Source: a bacterium (GTDB taxonomy: Bacteria > Gemmatimonadota > Gemmatimonadetes > Gemmatimonadales > JACORV01). Taken from it: 36,007 nucleotides of DNA. The notes under the pieces were generated by a model. It worked only from the letters and a program-made list of their open reading frames with translations, searched no databases and had not been told where the DNA came from. Shown piece by piece: positions 1-11,793 of the stretch; within the stretch, counting starts at the first letter, position 1; each line of letters begins with the position of its first letter. The translations under genes were made by a program, and so were the position numbers. The stretch is from NCBI GenBank assembly GCA_021787855.1, contig JAJYLI010000004.1:1-36007 (forward strand), in the 5' to 3' direction.

Positions 1-1407
1 GCCGGGGGCGCGGCGGGCGGCGGCGCGAGCCCGGGCGCGGCCGCGGGCGAGGGGCCGGTGGTCGCGGTGGCGGGCCGGCTGGTCTCGCTGCGGGAGCACG
101 GCAAGACGATGTTCGCGCATCTGGCCGATCAGAGCGGGCGGCTGCAGCTCTACCTGCGGCGCGACACGCTGGGCGAGGATGGTTTCGCGCTGCTGGCGCT
201 GCTGGACCTGGGCGACCACGTGGGCGTGTCGGGCCCGCTGTTCCGCACCCGCACGGGCGAAGTGACGGTGCGGGTGGAGCGGCTGGAGCTGCTGGCGAAG
301 GCGCTGCGGCCGCTGCCGCTCGGGAAGACGGCGGAACGGGCCGACGGCACGGCGGAACACTACTCGGAGCTGAGCGATCCGGAGCAGCGCTACCGCCAGC
401 GGTACGCGGACCTGGCGGTGCATCCCGAGGGCCGCGCGCTGTTCGAGCGCCGCGCCGCGGTGGTGCGCGCGATGCGCCGCTTCCTGGACGCCCGCGGGTT
501 CCTGGAGGTCGAGACGCCGGTGTTGCAGCCGCTGTACGGCGGGGCGTCGGCGCGGCCGTTCGTCACGCGCTACCACGCGCTGGACGCGGAGTTCTACCTG
601 CGGATCGCGGACGAGCTGTACCTGAAGCGCCTGATCGTGGGTGGGTGCGAGCGGGTGTACGAGATCGGCAAGGATTTCCGCAACGAGGGGATGGACCGGT
701 TCCACAATCCCGAGTTCACGATGCTGGAGGCGTACCAGGCCTACGCCGACTACCTCGACATCCTGGAGCTGACCGAGGAGCTGGTGGTGAGCGTGGCGCG
801 GGAGGTGACGGGCGGCCTGTCGGTCGAGGCCCACGGCCGGACGCTGGACCTCACGCCGCCGTTCCGGCGGGCCACGTTCGTGGACCTGGTGCGCGAGCAC
901 GCCGGGGTGGACCTCCGGGCCGCCGACGAGGCGGCGCTGGCGGCCGAGCTGAAGCGGCGGGGGATCGAGCCGGAGGCCGGCACGGGGGCCGGCCGGGGCC
1001 GGCTGATTGACCAGCTGTTCAAGGCGACGGTGGAGCCGGCGCTCCAGGCGCCGGTGTTCATCCTGGACTTCCCGATCGAGATGTCGCCGCTGGCCAAGCC
1101 CAAACGCGGGGATGCGGCGCTGGCGGAGCGGTTCGAGCTGTTCGTGGGCGGCAACGAGCTGGCCAACGCGTTCTCGGAGCTGAACGATCCGGACGACCAG
1201 CGGCGCCGCTTCGAGGCGCAGGCGGCGCTGCGCGCGCGGGGCGACGAGGAAGCGCAGGCGCTGGACGCCGACTACCTGCGGGCGCTGGAGTACGGCATGC
1301 CGCCCACGGGCGGCCTGGGCGTGGGCGTGGACCGGCTCACGATGCTGGTGACCGGCGCGCGCTCCATCCGCGACGTCATCCTGTTCCCGGCGCTGAGGCC
1401 GGAGTGA
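1..1407 (+). CDS. lysS: Lysyl-tRNA synthetase (class II), 5'-truncated by the window edge
   Basis: Frame is open from position 1; the ORF track starts at an internal GTG (58). OB-fold 'VAVAGRLVSLREHGKTMFAHLADQSGRLQLY', class II motifs 'YLRIADELYLKRLIVGGCERVYEIGKDFRNEGMDRFHNPEFTMLEAYQAY' and C-terminal 'GLGVGVDRLTMLVTGARSIRDVILFPALRP'. Confidence 0.95.
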   Translation, partial: AGGAAGGGASPGAAAGEGPVVAVAGRLVSLREHGKTMFAHLADQSGRLQLYLRRDTLGEDGFALLALLDLGDHVGVSGPLFRTRTGEVTVRVERLELLAKALRPLPLGKTAERADGTAEHYSELSDPEQRYRQRYADLAVHPEGRALFERRAAVVRAMRRFLDARGFLEVETPVLQPLYGGASARPFVTRYHALDAEFYLRIADELYLKRLIVGGCERVYEIGKDFRNEGMDRFHNPEFTMLEAYQAYADYLDILELTEELVVSVAREVTGGLSVEAHGRTLDLTPPFRRATFVDLVREHAGVDLRAADEAALAAELKRRGIEPEAGTGAGRGRLIDQLFKATVEPALQAPVFILDFPIEMSPLAKPKRGDAALAERFELFVGGNELANAFSELNDPDDQRRRFEAQAALRARGDEEAQALDADYLRALEYGMPPTGGLGVGVDRLTMLVTGARSIRDVILFPALRPE

Positions 1408-2650
1408 GCGCCGTCGAGCTGTGGATCGCCGGGCGGTACCTCAGGAGCCGCCGGGCGTCGCGGTTCGTCTCGCTGATCACCCTGATCGCCATCGCGGGCG
1501 TGACGCTGGGGGTGATGGCCCTGATCGTGGTGATCGGGGTGATGAGCGGGCTGCAGCGCGACCTCCGGCAGAAGATCCTGATCGCCAGCCCGCACCTCAG
1601 GATCCTGACCTACGGGCAGGGCCTGCGGATGGACGACTGGCCGCGGGTGCTGGGCGTGGTGCGGCGGGACCCGCAGGTGGTGGCGGCCGAGCCGTTCGTC
1701 CTGACGCAGGGGCTGGTGTCGGCGGGGCACGACTACGCCGAGGGCGCGTACGTGATGGGCACGGAGCCCGACACGGGGCGCGCGGCGGTGACGGCGCTGG
1801 CGCACTACTTCGTGAGCGGGGACCTCAGGTTCGCGACCACGGTGCCGGGCGTGGACGGCGGGGTGGTGCTGGGCGAGCGGCTGGCGGACCGGCTGGGCGT
1901 GGTGCCGGGGAACGTGGTCACCATGATCGCGCCCGCCGGCTCGCGGTTCAACCCGGCGGTGGGCGCGTTCGTGCCGCGCTACTGGCGGTTCGAGGTGACG
2001 GGGCTGTTCCGCACGGGGATGTACGAGTACGACAACGCGTACGTGGTGATGGCGCGGTCGCTGGCGCAGCGGTTCGCGGGGCTGGGGTCGGCGGTGACCG
2101 GGATCGAGGCGCGGGTGAAGGACCCGTGGCAGGCGGCGGCGGTGGGGCGGGCGATCGAGGACCGGCTGGGCTACCCGTACCGCGCGCTGGACTGGTCCAC
2201 CCAGAACGCCTCGCTGTTCGCGGCGCTGAAGCTCGAGAAGCTGGCGATGGCGGTGATCCTCCTGCTGATCGTGCTGGTGGCCGCGTTCAACATCGTGAGC
2301 ACGCTCACGATGGCGGTGGGGGACCGCACCAAGGAGATCGGCATCCTCCGGGCCATGGGCATGACGGCGGGCCAGATCCGGCGGATCTTCGTCGCGCAGG
2401 GGGTGGTGGTGGGCGTGGTCGGCACGGCGCTCGGCGCGCTGGGCGGCGTGGCGCTGGCGGAGGCGGTAGGGCGCTACCGGCTGATTCCGCTGGACCCCAC
2501 CGTGTATTTCCTGGACCACCTGCCGGTGAGCCTCAAGGTGACGGACGTGGGGACGGTGGTGGTGGCGAGCCTGGTGATCGCCGCGCTGGCCACGATCTAT
2601 CCCGCCGGGCAGGCCGCGCGGCTCGCCCCGGTGGACGCGATCCGGCACGA

Positions 2651-2654
<4 letters not shown>
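1404..2654 (+). CDS. Lipoprotein-releasing ABC transporter permease, LolC/LolE family
   Basis: N-terminal TM 'RFVSLITLIAIAGVTLGVMALIVVIGVMSGLQRDLRQKIL', C-terminal FtsX-like TM block 'VAAFNIVSTLTMAVGDRTKEIGILRAMGMT'; directly followed by lolD. Confidence 0.92.
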
Positions 2655-3351
<697 letters not shown>

Positions 3352-3352
<1 letters not shown>

Positions 3353-3903
3353 TGCTGTGCGACAACTGCGGGGAGCGGGAGGCGGCGATCCACCTCACCC
3401 AGATCGTGGACAACACGGTGACCACGATGCACCTGTGCGAGCAGTGCGCCGCGGCGAAGGGGGTGGAGACCGGGGCCAGCGTGGCGAAGTTCCCGCTGGG
3501 AGACTTCCTCGCGTCCCTGGGCAAGGCGGCCGGCGCGGACGCCGCGGAGGGGGAGGCGGGCGCGGGTGGCGCGCCGGCCTGCCCCTCGTGCGGCGGCACG
3601 CTGCAGGACTTCCGCCAGACCGGGCGGCTGGGCTGCGCGCAGTGCTACACCACCTTCGAGCCGCACCTGCGGGACCTGCTGCGCCGGCTGCACGGCAGCT
3701 CGCAGCACGTCGGCGAGCGCTACGCCGGGGCCGGGGAGGGGGCGGCGGGGACCGGCGGGGGCGCGGTGGAGGCCGCGGCGCCGGCCGTGTCCCCGGGAGG
3801 GGCGGCGGCGAGCGCGCTGCGGGAGCAGCTGCGGCAGGCCATCGCCGAGGAGAACTTCGAGCTGGCCGCGGAGCTCAGGGACCGGCTGAAGGTGCTGGAA
3901 TGA
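3352..3903 (+). CDS. mcsA: McsA-like zinc-finger/UVR-domain activator of protein arginine kinase
   Basis: Four CxxC motifs (CDNC, CEQC, CPSC, CAQC), C-terminal UVR motif 'LRQAIAEENFELAAELRDRLKVLE'; immediately upstream of mcsB. Confidence 0.92.
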
Positions 3904-5024
3904 CGGTGGACCTGAGCCTGATCCCGGACGGCGGGCTCGGCTGGCTGGACGCCAGCGGGCCGCAGGCCAACGTGGTGCTCTCCACGCGGGTGCGCCTGGC
4001 GCGCAACCTCACGGGGCTCCCCTTCAACGTGCGCTCGGGCGCGGACGACCGGCGCCGGGTGCTGGAGGCGGTGGACGCGGTGTGGCAGCGTTCGCCGCTG
4101 GCCCGGGGCGGGGTGCGTTTCCTGGTGGACGAGCTGGAGCCCCGGGACCGGCTGCTGCTGCACGAGCGTCACCTGATCAGCAAGGAGCTGGCGAACGCGC
4201 CGGGCGAGCGCGGGGTCGGGGGCGCGGGGGGCGGAGGGGGCACCGGGGAGAAGGCGGCGAGCCACGCGGCGGTGTACCTGGCGGGGGCGCTCGGGCTGAT
4301 GGTGAACGAGGAGGATCACCTGCGGCTGCAGGTGTTCCGCTCGGGCTTCGCGCTGAGCCAGGCGTACGCCGATCTGGAGCGTCTGGACAGGGATCTCGGG
4401 GCCTCGCTTCCCGTCGCCTTCCACCCCGAGTTTGGGTATCTTACCGCGTGTCCCACCAACGCCGGCACGGGCCTGCGGGCCTCGGTGCTCATTCACCTGC
4501 CGGGGCTGGTGTTGACCAAGGAGATCGCGAAGGTGCTGCAGGGGCTGACGCAGGTCGGCCTCACGTTCCGCGGGCTGTACGGGGAGGGGAGCGAGGTCGT
4601 CGGGAACTTCTTCCAGCTCTCGAACCAGACGACGCTCGGCAAGTCGGAGGAGGAGCTGCTCGACCATCTGGGGAAGATCGTCCGCCAGGTGGTGCGGTAC
4701 GAGGAGCAGGCGCGGGAAGTGCTGCGGCGGGACGCAACCACGATCATCGAGGACAAGGTGTGGCGGGCGTACGCGCTGCTCCGGTACGCGCGCAGCCTGA
4801 CCTTCGAAGAGACGATGAACCTGCTGTCGGGCGTGCGGCTGGGGGTGGGGCTCAAGCTGATCGGCGACCTCAGCGTGTACACGCTCAACAAGCTGTTGAT
4901 TTACACGCAGCCGGCGCATCTGGCCGTGCTCGACCCCCGCGCCGCGCGGGACGCCGAGCAGCGGGTGGCGCGGGCCGCGTACGTGCGCGGGGTGCTCGAG
5001 GAGGAGGCGGCGCGGGGCCGCTGA
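3900..5024 (+). CDS. mcsB: Protein-arginine kinase McsB
   Basis: ATGA overlap with mcsA. Guanido-kinase-fold motifs 'VVLSTRVRLARNLTGLPF', 'LMVNEEDHLRLQV', 'FGYLTACPTNAGTGLRASVLIHLPGL'. Confidence 0.93.
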   Translation: MTVDLSLIPDGGLGWLDASGPQANVVLSTRVRLARNLTGLPFNVRSGADDRRRVLEAVDAVWQRSPLARGGVRFLVDELEPRDRLLLHERHLISKELANAPGERGVGGAGGGGGTGEKAASHAAVYLAGALGLMVNEEDHLRLQVFRSGFALSQAYADLERLDRDLGASLPVAFHPEFGYLTACPTNAGTGLRASVLIHLPGLVLTKEIAKVLQGLTQVGLTFRGLYGEGSEVVGNFFQLSNQTTLGKSEEELLDHLGKIVRQVVRYEEQAREVLRRDATTIIEDKVWRAYALLRYARSLTFEETMNLLSGVRLGVGLKLIGDLSVYTLNKLLIYTQPAHLAVLDPRAARDAEQRVARAAYVRGVLEEEAARGR

Positions 5025-5061
5025 CGGCCACGGGGCCGGCGGGAGACGAGGCAGGAGGCTC

Positions 5062-7545
5062 ATGAACGGTTACAACTTCACCGATCGCGTCCGGAAGGTG
5101 CTGCAGATGGCCCGGGAGGAGGCGGCGCGCCTGCACCACGAGTACGTGGGCACGGAGCACATCCTGCTGGGGCTGATCCGCGAGGGGGAGGGGGTCGCCG
5201 CGGCGGTGCTGGCGAACCTGCAGGTGGACCTCGAGGAGGTGCAGCAGAAGATCGAGGACACGGTGAAGAAGGGGAAGGCGGCCGCCGCGGCGGGGTCGGA
5301 CCTGCCGTACACCTCGCGGGCCAAGAAGGTGCTGGAGCTGGCGATGAGCGAGGCGCGGGAGCTGAACCACTCGTACGTGGGCACGGAGCATCTGCTGCTG
5401 GGGCTGCTGCGGGAGGAGAAGGGGATCGCCGCGCAGGTCTTGACGGACGCGGGGGTGAACCTGGAGCAGGCGCGGGCGGAGGTGCTGCGGCTGCTGGGCA
5501 GCGAGATGCCCGCGCCGCCCGGGGTGGGGGCGGGGGCGGCGGCGGCTCCGGCGCCGCAGAAGAGCGAGAAGAAGTCCAAGACGCCGGCGCTGGACCACTT
5601 CTGCCGCGACCTGACGCAGCTGGCGGGGGACGGCCAGCTCGACCCGACGATCGGGCGCCAGAACGAGATCGAGCGGGTGATGGAGGTGCTGTCGCGGCGC
5701 AAGAAGAACAACCCGGTGCTGATCGGGGAGCCGGGGGTGGGGAAGACGGCGATCGTGGAGGGGCTGGCGCAGCTGATCGCGTCGGGCACCTGCCCGGAGG
5801 CGCTGAAGGACCACCGGGTGCTGGCGCTGGACATGGCGGCGGTGATCGCGGGCACCAAGTACCGCGGGCAATTCGAGGAGCGGCTCAAGGCGGTGATGAA
5901 CGAGATCGCCCAGAACCGCAACATCGTGCTGTTCATTGACGAGCTGCACACGCTGGTGGGGGCGGGGGCGGCGGAGGGCGCGATTGACGCGTCCAACATG
6001 CTCAAGCCGGCGCTGGCGCGGGGCGAGCTGCAGTGCGTGGGCGCCTCGACCCTGAACGAGTACCGCAAGTACATCGAGAAGGACGGGGCGCTGGAGCGGC
6101 GGTTCCAGACGGTGATCGTCGAGCCGCCGACGCTCGAGGAGACCATCAACATTCTCAAGGGGCTCCGCAAGCGCTACGAGGACCACCACCGGGTGCAGAT
6201 TCCGGACGACTCGCTGGACGCCGCCGCGCGGCTGTCGGAGCGCTACATCACCGACCGGTTCCTGCCCGACAAGGCGATTGACGTGATTGACGAGGCGGGG
6301 GCGCGGGCGCGGATCGGGGCGCAGGTGCCGCCGCCGGAGGTCGCGGAGCTGAAGGAGAAGCTGGAGGGGATCAACCGCGAGAAGGAGGCGGCGGTCCGGG
6401 ACCAGAACTTCGAGCGCGCGGCGTCGCTCCGGGACGAGGAGCGGGAGCTGCAGGGCGCGATTCTGGCGCGGCAGGAGGCGTGGGAGCGCGAGCGGCAGAC
6501 CCGCCGGCCGGTGGTGGGGGAGGAGGAGATCGCCTTCATCGTGTCGCGGTGGACCGGCATCCCGGTCACCCGGCTGCAGGAGGCCGAGACGGCGCGGCTG
6601 ATCCGGATGGAGGACGAGCTGCACCAGTCGGTGGTGGGGCAGGACGAGGCGATCACCGCGATCTCGCGCGCCATCCGGCGCTCGCGCGCGGGCCTCAAGG
6701 ACCCGCGCCGGCCGATCGGCTCGTTCATCTTCTGCGGGCCCACCGGGGTGGGCAAGACGGAGCTGGCGCGGTCGCTGGCGAAGTTCCTGTTCGCCGACGC
6801 CCAGGCGCTGATCCGGGTGGACATGTCGGAGTACATGGAGAAGTTCTCCGTGTCCCGGCTGATCGGCGCGCCGCCCGGCTACGTGGGCTACGAGGACTCC
6901 GGCACGCTGACCAAGGCGGTGCGCCGCAAGCCCTACTCGGTGGTGCTGCTGGACGAGATCGAGAAGGCGCACGCCGACGTGTTCAACATCCTGCTGCAGG
7001 TGCTGGACGAGGGCCGGCTCACCGACAACTACGGCCGGATCATTGATTTCAAGAACACGGTCGTGATCATGACCTCGAACGTCGGCGCCCGGGACATCAC
7101 CAAGGGCGGCGGGCTCGGCTTCGTGCAGAGCACGGCGACGAGCGCGTTCGAGAAGATCGCCGAGAAGGTGAAGGACGAGATCAACAAGACGTTCAACCCG
7201 GAGTTTTTGAACCGGCTGGACGACGTGATCGTGTTCCACCCCCTGAGCCGGGAGCACATCACCCTGATCGTCGGCATCGTGCTGAAGGAGCTGATGGTCC
7301 GGCTGGCGGACGAGGAGCTGACCCTCAAGCTCACCGAGCCGGCGACGGACTTCCTGGTCAGGCAGGGCTACGACGAGCACTTCGGCGCGCGGCCCCTGAA
7401 GCGGGCGATCCAGCGCTTCATCGAGGACCCGCTGTCGGAGAAGATCCTGCTCGGCGAGTTCGCGCGGGGGGACGAGATCGAAGTGGACACGGCTCCCGAT
7501 GGCGACCGGCTGCAGTTCCGGGCGCTGTCGCACACCAAAGCGTAG
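5062..7545 (+). CDS. clpC: ATP-dependent Clp protease ATP-binding subunit ClpC
   Basis: AGGAGG RBS at about 5053-5058. Two Clp-N repeats, two AAA+ modules ('[16 protein letters not shown]', '[19 protein letters not shown]'), UVR/M-domain '[25 protein letters not shown]'. Confidence 0.97.
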   Translation: MNGYNFTDRVRKVLQMAREEAARLHHEYVGTEHILLGLIREGEGVAAAVLANLQVDLEEVQQKIEDTVKKGKAAAAAGSDLPYTSRAKKVLELAMSEARELNHSYVGTEHLLLGLLREEKGIAAQVLTDAGVNLEQARAEVLRLLGSEMPAPPGVGAGAAAAPAPQKSEKKSKTPALDHFCRDLTQLAGDGQLDPTIGRQNEIERVMEVLSRRKKNNPVLIGEPGVGKTAIVEGLAQLIASGTCPEALKDHRVLALDMAAVIAGTKYRGQFEERLKAVMNEIAQNRNIVLFIDELHTLVGAGAAEGAIDASNMLKPALARGELQCVGASTLNEYRKYIEKDGALERRFQTVIVEPPTLEETINILKGLRKRYEDHHRVQIPDDSLDAAARLSERYITDRFLPDKAIDVIDEAGARARIGAQVPPPEVAELKEKLEGINREKEAAVRDQNFERAASLRDEERELQGAILARQEAWERERQTRRPVVGEEEIAFIVSRWTGIPVTRLQEAETARLIRMEDELHQSVVGQDEAITAISRAIRRSRAGLKDPRRPIGSFIFCGPTGVGKTELARSLAKFLFADAQALIRVDMSEYMEKFSVSRLIGAPPGYVGYEDSGTLTKAVRRKPYSVVLLDEIEKAHADVFNILLQVLDEGRLTDNYGRIIDFKNTVVIMTSNVGARDITKGGGLGFVQSTATSAFEKIAEKVKDEINKTFNPEFLNRLDDVIVFHPLSREHITLIVGIVLKELMVRLADEELTLKLTEPATDFLVRQGYDEHFGARPLKRAIQRFIEDPLSEKILLGEFARGDEIEVDTAPDGDRLQFRALSHTKA

Positions 7546-7558
7546 CGCCGGCCCGCCG

Positions 7559-10006
7559 ATGCGCGGGGCAGCTGGGCCGCGGCGCGCGGCGCGGCTGGCG
7601 GCGCTCGCCGCCGGCCTCGCCCTGGCGGCGGGACCGCGGGCCCTGCCGGCCCAGCAGACGGGCCCCGAGCCCGGCCGCGTGGATTCCCTCGTGGTCGAGG
7701 GCAACCACCGGATCTCCCGCGACGCGGTCCTCAACACCGCCGGCATTCCGCTCCACACCCTCATCGGCTTCCGCGACATCCAGCGCGCGCTGCGCGCCCT
7801 GTACGCGACCCAGCAGTTCGACTCGCTGAGCGTGTGGCGCGAGGTCGGGCCCCGGGGCCAGGAGATCCTGGTCTTCAAGGTCGCCGAGCGGCCGCTGCTG
7901 ACCCAGCTCACCGTGCGCGGCGTGGACCAGCTCTCCGAGCGCGACGTGAAGGACCGGATCTCCCTGGTCCCCAACCAGCCGCTGGACCCGGGCGCCCTGG
8001 TGCGCTCGCGGGAGCGCATTGATTCCCTCTACGAGGCCGAGGGCTACTACCTGGCCGACGTGAAGCCGGAGATCATCCCGGTGGACAGCGAGCACGTCCG
8101 GGTGGTGCTCGACATCCACGAAGGCCGCCGGATCGCCATCTCCCAGGTGCGCTTCGAGGGCGCCCACGCGTTCCCGGCGAGCCAGATCGTCGCCCACATG
8201 CACACCCGGCCCGAGGGCTTCTGGTGGTTCCGCAAGGGCGAGTACGCCAAGGAGGAGCTGCGTCAGGACGTCGAAGACCGGCTGCCGGCCTTCTACGGCG
8301 CCCACGGGTACGTGGACTTCCACGTGGTGCACGACACCCTGCTGGTGGATCGGCAGAACGGCAAGGCCACCCTGGTGGTGCAGGTGGACGAGGGCCGCCA
8401 GTACGAGGTGGGGTCCGTGACGGTGGACGGGAACCACCGCTTCTCGACCGAGCAGGTCCTCGCCCTGAATCCGTTCGCGGCGCGCACCTCGGGGCTGCGC
8501 TGCCTGCTGGGCTCCTGCGGGGGCCCGGTGTGGTTCGACCAGAGCAAGTGGGACGACGCGACGCGGAAGCTGGGCACGATGTACGCCAACCAGGGCTACA
8601 TCTACGCCCAGATCGAGCCGCGGATCCAGCGGGTCGAGCCCCGGGACTCGACCGGGCACCCGGTCGTGAACCTGGCGTGGGACATCGCCGAGGGCCGTCC
8701 GGCGATCGTCAACAAGATCGACATCGTCGGCAACGACGTGACCCACGAGTCCATCATCCGGCAGGCCCTGGCGATCCTGCCGGGGGACGTGTTCGCGCAG
8801 GACCGGGTGCTGCGGTCGTACCAGAACATCTCCAACCTGGGCTTCTTCCAGCAGCCGCTGCCGTTTCCGGACACCAGGCCGGTGGACCCGAGCGATCCCA
8901 ACAGCGACATTGATCTGATCTTCCACGTCCAGGAGAAGCGCACCGGGAGCGTGAACTTCGGCGCCTCGATGGGGCAGGGCACGGGCCTGGGCGGGTTCCT
9001 GGGACTGGACGAGCCGAACCTGTTCGGCGAGGGGAAGCGGGGCCACATCCAGTGGCAGTTCGGGGCCAACATCAACGAGCTGGACCTGAGCTACAGCGAT
9101 CCCTCGCTGGGGGGCGGGCTGATCTCGGGCACCTTCGACGTGCACGACACCCGGACGCGGTACACCATCGCGAACCTGGGCCAGATCACCTCGCGGGGCG
9201 CGTCGGTGCAGTTCGGCCTCCCGGTGCCCGGCAGCCGCTACAGCCGGCTGTTCCCCTCGTACGCGATTGATTTCGAGTCGTACACCGGCAACTCGGCGCT
9301 GCTGGCGGGGGCGGTGCGCTGCACGGCCTGCATGCGCTCGACCCTGGGGCTGACCTTCATGCACGACACCCGGGTGGGGCTGCCGTTCCCCACCGGGGGC
9401 GCGATGCACTCCATCAGCCTGGCCACCAACGGCGGGATTCTGGGCGGCTCGGCGGCGTTCCAGAAGCTGGACATGGAGGGGCACTGGTACGCGCCGGCGG
9501 GGGTGATCGGCGGGACCGGGGCGATGGGGAGCAGCGGGGTGCAGCTGGTGCTGGGGCTGTCGGCCAAGGCGGGGTTCGTGTTCGGGAACGCGGGGCCGTT
9601 CTTCGACCAGTTGTACACCATGGGCGGCACGCAGTACGGGATCCCGCTGCGGGGCTACAACGAGTTTTCGATCACGCCGGAGGGCTACAACCCCAACGCC
9701 TCGACCGCGGGGGTGCCGCGCAGCGCGTTCGGGGGGTCGTACTTCGCGGCGACGGCGGAGTTCGGGGCGCGGTTCAGCGAGTCCATCTACGGGTCGCTGT
9801 TCTACGACGTGGGGAACGTGTGGGCCACGCCGGCGCAGTTCAACCCGACCCGGCTGTTCCGCGGGGCGGGCATCGGGGTGGCGGTGATCAGCCCGCTCGG
9901 CCCGCTGGGGCTGGACCTCGGCTACGGGTTCGACCGGGTCAACGCGCTCGGGCAGCCGACGCCGGGCTGGAAACTCCACTTCAAGATCGGCAATTTCTTC
10001 CAGTGA
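7559..10006 (+). CDS. bamA: Outer membrane protein assembly factor BamA (POTRA + Omp85 barrel)
   Basis: In-frame ATG at 7559 gives a signal peptide (MRGAAGPRRAARLAALAAGLALAAGPRALPAQQ); POTRA repeats 'VDSLVVEGNHRISRDAVLNTAGI', barrel with 'GGTQYGIPLRGYNEF' and C-terminal aromatic residue. Confidence 0.93.
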   Translation: MRGAAGPRRAARLAALAAGLALAAGPRALPAQQTGPEPGRVDSLVVEGNHRISRDAVLNTAGIPLHTLIGFRDIQRALRALYATQQFDSLSVWREVGPRGQEILVFKVAERPLLTQLTVRGVDQLSERDVKDRISLVPNQPLDPGALVRSRERIDSLYEAEGYYLADVKPEIIPVDSEHVRVVLDIHEGRRIAISQVRFEGAHAFPASQIVAHMHTRPEGFWWFRKGEYAKEELRQDVEDRLPAFYGAHGYVDFHVVHDTLLVDRQNGKATLVVQVDEGRQYEVGSVTVDGNHRFSTEQVLALNPFAARTSGLRCLLGSCGGPVWFDQSKWDDATRKLGTMYANQGYIYAQIEPRIQRVEPRDSTGHPVVNLAWDIAEGRPAIVNKIDIVGNDVTHESIIRQALAILPGDVFAQDRVLRSYQNISNLGFFQQPLPFPDTRPVDPSDPNSDIDLIFHVQEKRTGSVNFGASMGQGTGLGGFLGLDEPNLFGEGKRGHIQWQFGANINELDLSYSDPSLGGGLISGTFDVHDTRTRYTIANLGQITSRGASVQFGLPVPGSRYSRLFPSYAIDFESYTGNSALLAGAVRCTACMRSTLGLTFMHDTRVGLPFPTGGAMHSISLATNGGILGGSAAFQKLDMEGHWYAPAGVIGGTGAMGSSGVQLVLGLSAKAGFVFGNAGPFFDQLYTMGGTQYGIPLRGYNEFSITPEGYNPNASTAGVPRSAFGGSYFAATAEFGARFSESIYGSLFYDVGNVWATPAQFNPTRLFRGAGIGVAVISPLGPLGLDLGYGFDRVNALGQPTPGWKLHFKIGNFFQ

Positions 10007-10043
10007 TCGGGATCAGGCACTCGCAGCTTCGGAGGAGAATCGC

Positions 10044-10679
10044 ATGTTCCGTGTGACGGGGGGAGCGGCCGTGGCCGCCGCGCTGCTGGTGGGCCTGACG
10101 GGGCCGGCTCGCGCCCAGACCCAGCCGCTCAAGCTCGCGTACATCAATTCCCAGGTGATTCTGAACTCCGCGCCCGGCCGCGCCCAGGCCGAGAGCACGT
10201 TTCAGAAGGACCTGGCGGGCTACCAGGCGCGGGTCAACGTGCTGCAGACGCAGTACGACTCCGCGGTGAGCGAGTTCACCCGTACCTCGCTGGTGCTGAG
10301 TCCGGCGGCGAAGCAGCAGAAGCAGCAGGACCTGCTGCAGATGCAGCAGCGCACCCAGCAGGAGGTGCGGGACCTGCAGGACTCGGCGACGGCGCGGGAG
10401 CAGCAGCTGATGGCGCCCATCATGCAGCGGATCCAGGCGGTGATTGACGGCATCCGGGCCGAGTACAACTACGCCCTGATCTTCGACGCGGCGTCGCAGG
10501 GCGGGGCGATCGTGAGCGCGGACCGCGCGCTGGACATCTCGCCGCTGGTGATCCAGCGGCTGCAGGCGGGTGGCGGGGCGGCGCCGGCGGTGCAGCCGTC
10601 GCCCGCGCCGCCGCTGCCGGACACGGCGTCGCGGCCGCCGGCGCGCCAGGCGCGTCCGTCCCACCCGCAGCGTCCCTGA
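10044..10679 (+). CDS. Periplasmic chaperone, OmpH/Skp family
   Basis: GGAGGAG RBS at 10031; signal peptide then '[36 protein letters not shown]' and Gln-rich coiled coil; between bamA and lpxD. Confidence 0.88.
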   Translation: MFRVTGGAAVAAALLVGLTGPARAQTQPLKLAYINSQVILNSAPGRAQAESTFQKDLAGYQARVNVLQTQYDSAVSEFTRTSLVLSPAAKQQKQQDLLQMQQRTQQEVRDLQDSATAREQQLMAPIMQRIQAVIDGIRAEYNYALIFDAASQGGAIVSADRALDISPLVIQRLQAGGGAAPAVQPSPAPPLPDTASRPPARQARPSHPQRP

Positions 10680-10758
10680 GGCCCTGGGCGCCTCCCCGGC
10701 CGGCGGGGGCGTGACGGCACCCGGAACGGACCGGGACCCGGCGGCCGGCGGGCGCGGC

Positions 10759-11793
10759 GTGACGGCCGGGCTCACGGCGGCGGAGGTGGCGGCGCTGGTC
10801 GGCGGGGAGCTGATCGGCGAGGCCGCCGCGCGCGTCGGGGCGGTGGCGCCGCTGGACCGTGCGGGTCCCGGCGAGATCGCGTTTCTTGCCGCGGGCCGCT
10901 ACCTGTCCTACTTTCACGCCTCCCGCGCGGGGGTGGTGCTGGTGGACCGGGCCCATCGTGCCGCGCAGCCGGGTCCCGCGACGCGCGTCGTGGTGGACGA
11001 TCCCCATCGCGCCATGCTGGCCGTGGTGCGCGCGCTGTACCCCGCGCCGCCGCGGGAGGCGGCTATCCATGCCACGGCGGTGCTGGGCGCCGGGGTGTCG
11101 CTGGGGCGCGACGTCGCGATCGGCCCGCGCGCGGTGATCGGGGCGGGGGCGCGGCTCGGGGACCGCGTCACGGTGATGGCCGGCGGGTTCGTGGGGGACG
11201 GCGTCGCGCTGGGCGACGACGTCACGCTGTTCCCCAACGTGGTGTGCTATCCGGGCACGGTGGTGGGCTCGCGGGTGACGCTGCACGCGGGGGTGGTGCT
11301 GGGCTCGGACGGGTTCGGCTACGTGCCGGGGCGCGCGGGCCACGAGAAGATCCCGCACGTGGGCCGGTGCGTGGTCGGGGACGACGTGGAGATCGGCGCG
11401 AACACCACGGTGGACCGCGGCAGCGTGGACGACACGGTGATCGGTCCGGGGACCAAGATTGACAACCTGGTGCAGATCGGGCACAACTGCCGCATCGGCG
11501 CGCGGTGCCTGATCATGGCGCAGGTGGGGATCGCGGGCTCGACCCGGGTGGAGGACGAGGTGATCCTGGCGGGGCAGGTCGGCCTGGCGGGGCACTTCAC
11601 GGTGGGGCGGGGGGCCCGCATCGCGGCGCAGAGCGGGGTCACGATGGACGTGCCGCCCGGCGCGACGTGGTTCGGCTACCCGGCGCGCGGCCGCGGCGAG
11701 GTGATGCGCGCCATCGCGGCCGGCTACCGGCTGGCGGAGATCGTGGACGATCTGGAAGCCCTGGTGACCCGTGGCAAGTCCGGAAGCGACTGA
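10759..11793 (+). CDS. lpxD: UDP-3-O-(3-hydroxyacyl)glucosamine N-acyltransferase (start could also be GTG 10711)
   Basis: Left-handed beta-helix hexapeptide repeats; '[66 protein letters not shown]'. Confidence 0.93.
   Translation: MTAGLTAAEVAALVGGELIGEAAARVGAVAPLDRAGPGEIAFLAAGRYLSYFHASRAGVVLVDRAHRAAQPGPATRVVVDDPHRAMLAVVRALYPAPPREAAIHATAVLGAGVSLGRDVAIGPRAVIGAGARLGDRVTVMAGGFVGDGVALGDDVTLFPNVVCYPGTVVGSRVTLHAGVVLGSDGFGYVPGRAGHEKIPHVGRCVVGDDVEIGANTTVDRGSVDDTVIGPGTKIDNLVQIGHNCRIGARCLIMAQVGIAGSTRVEDEVILAGQVGLAGHFTVGRGARIAAQSGVTMDVPPGATWFGYPARGRGEVMRAIAAGYRLAEIVDDLEALVTRGKSGSD

Noticed and set aside
4885-8019. 1044-aa ORF on the minus strand
   Set aside because: Antisense shadow of mcsB/clpC/bamA; Arg/His/Leu/Pro-rich with no recognisable domain; expected in very high-GC DNA.
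7418-9979. 853-aa ORF on the minus strand
   Set aside because: Antisense to bamA; no domain-like sequence.
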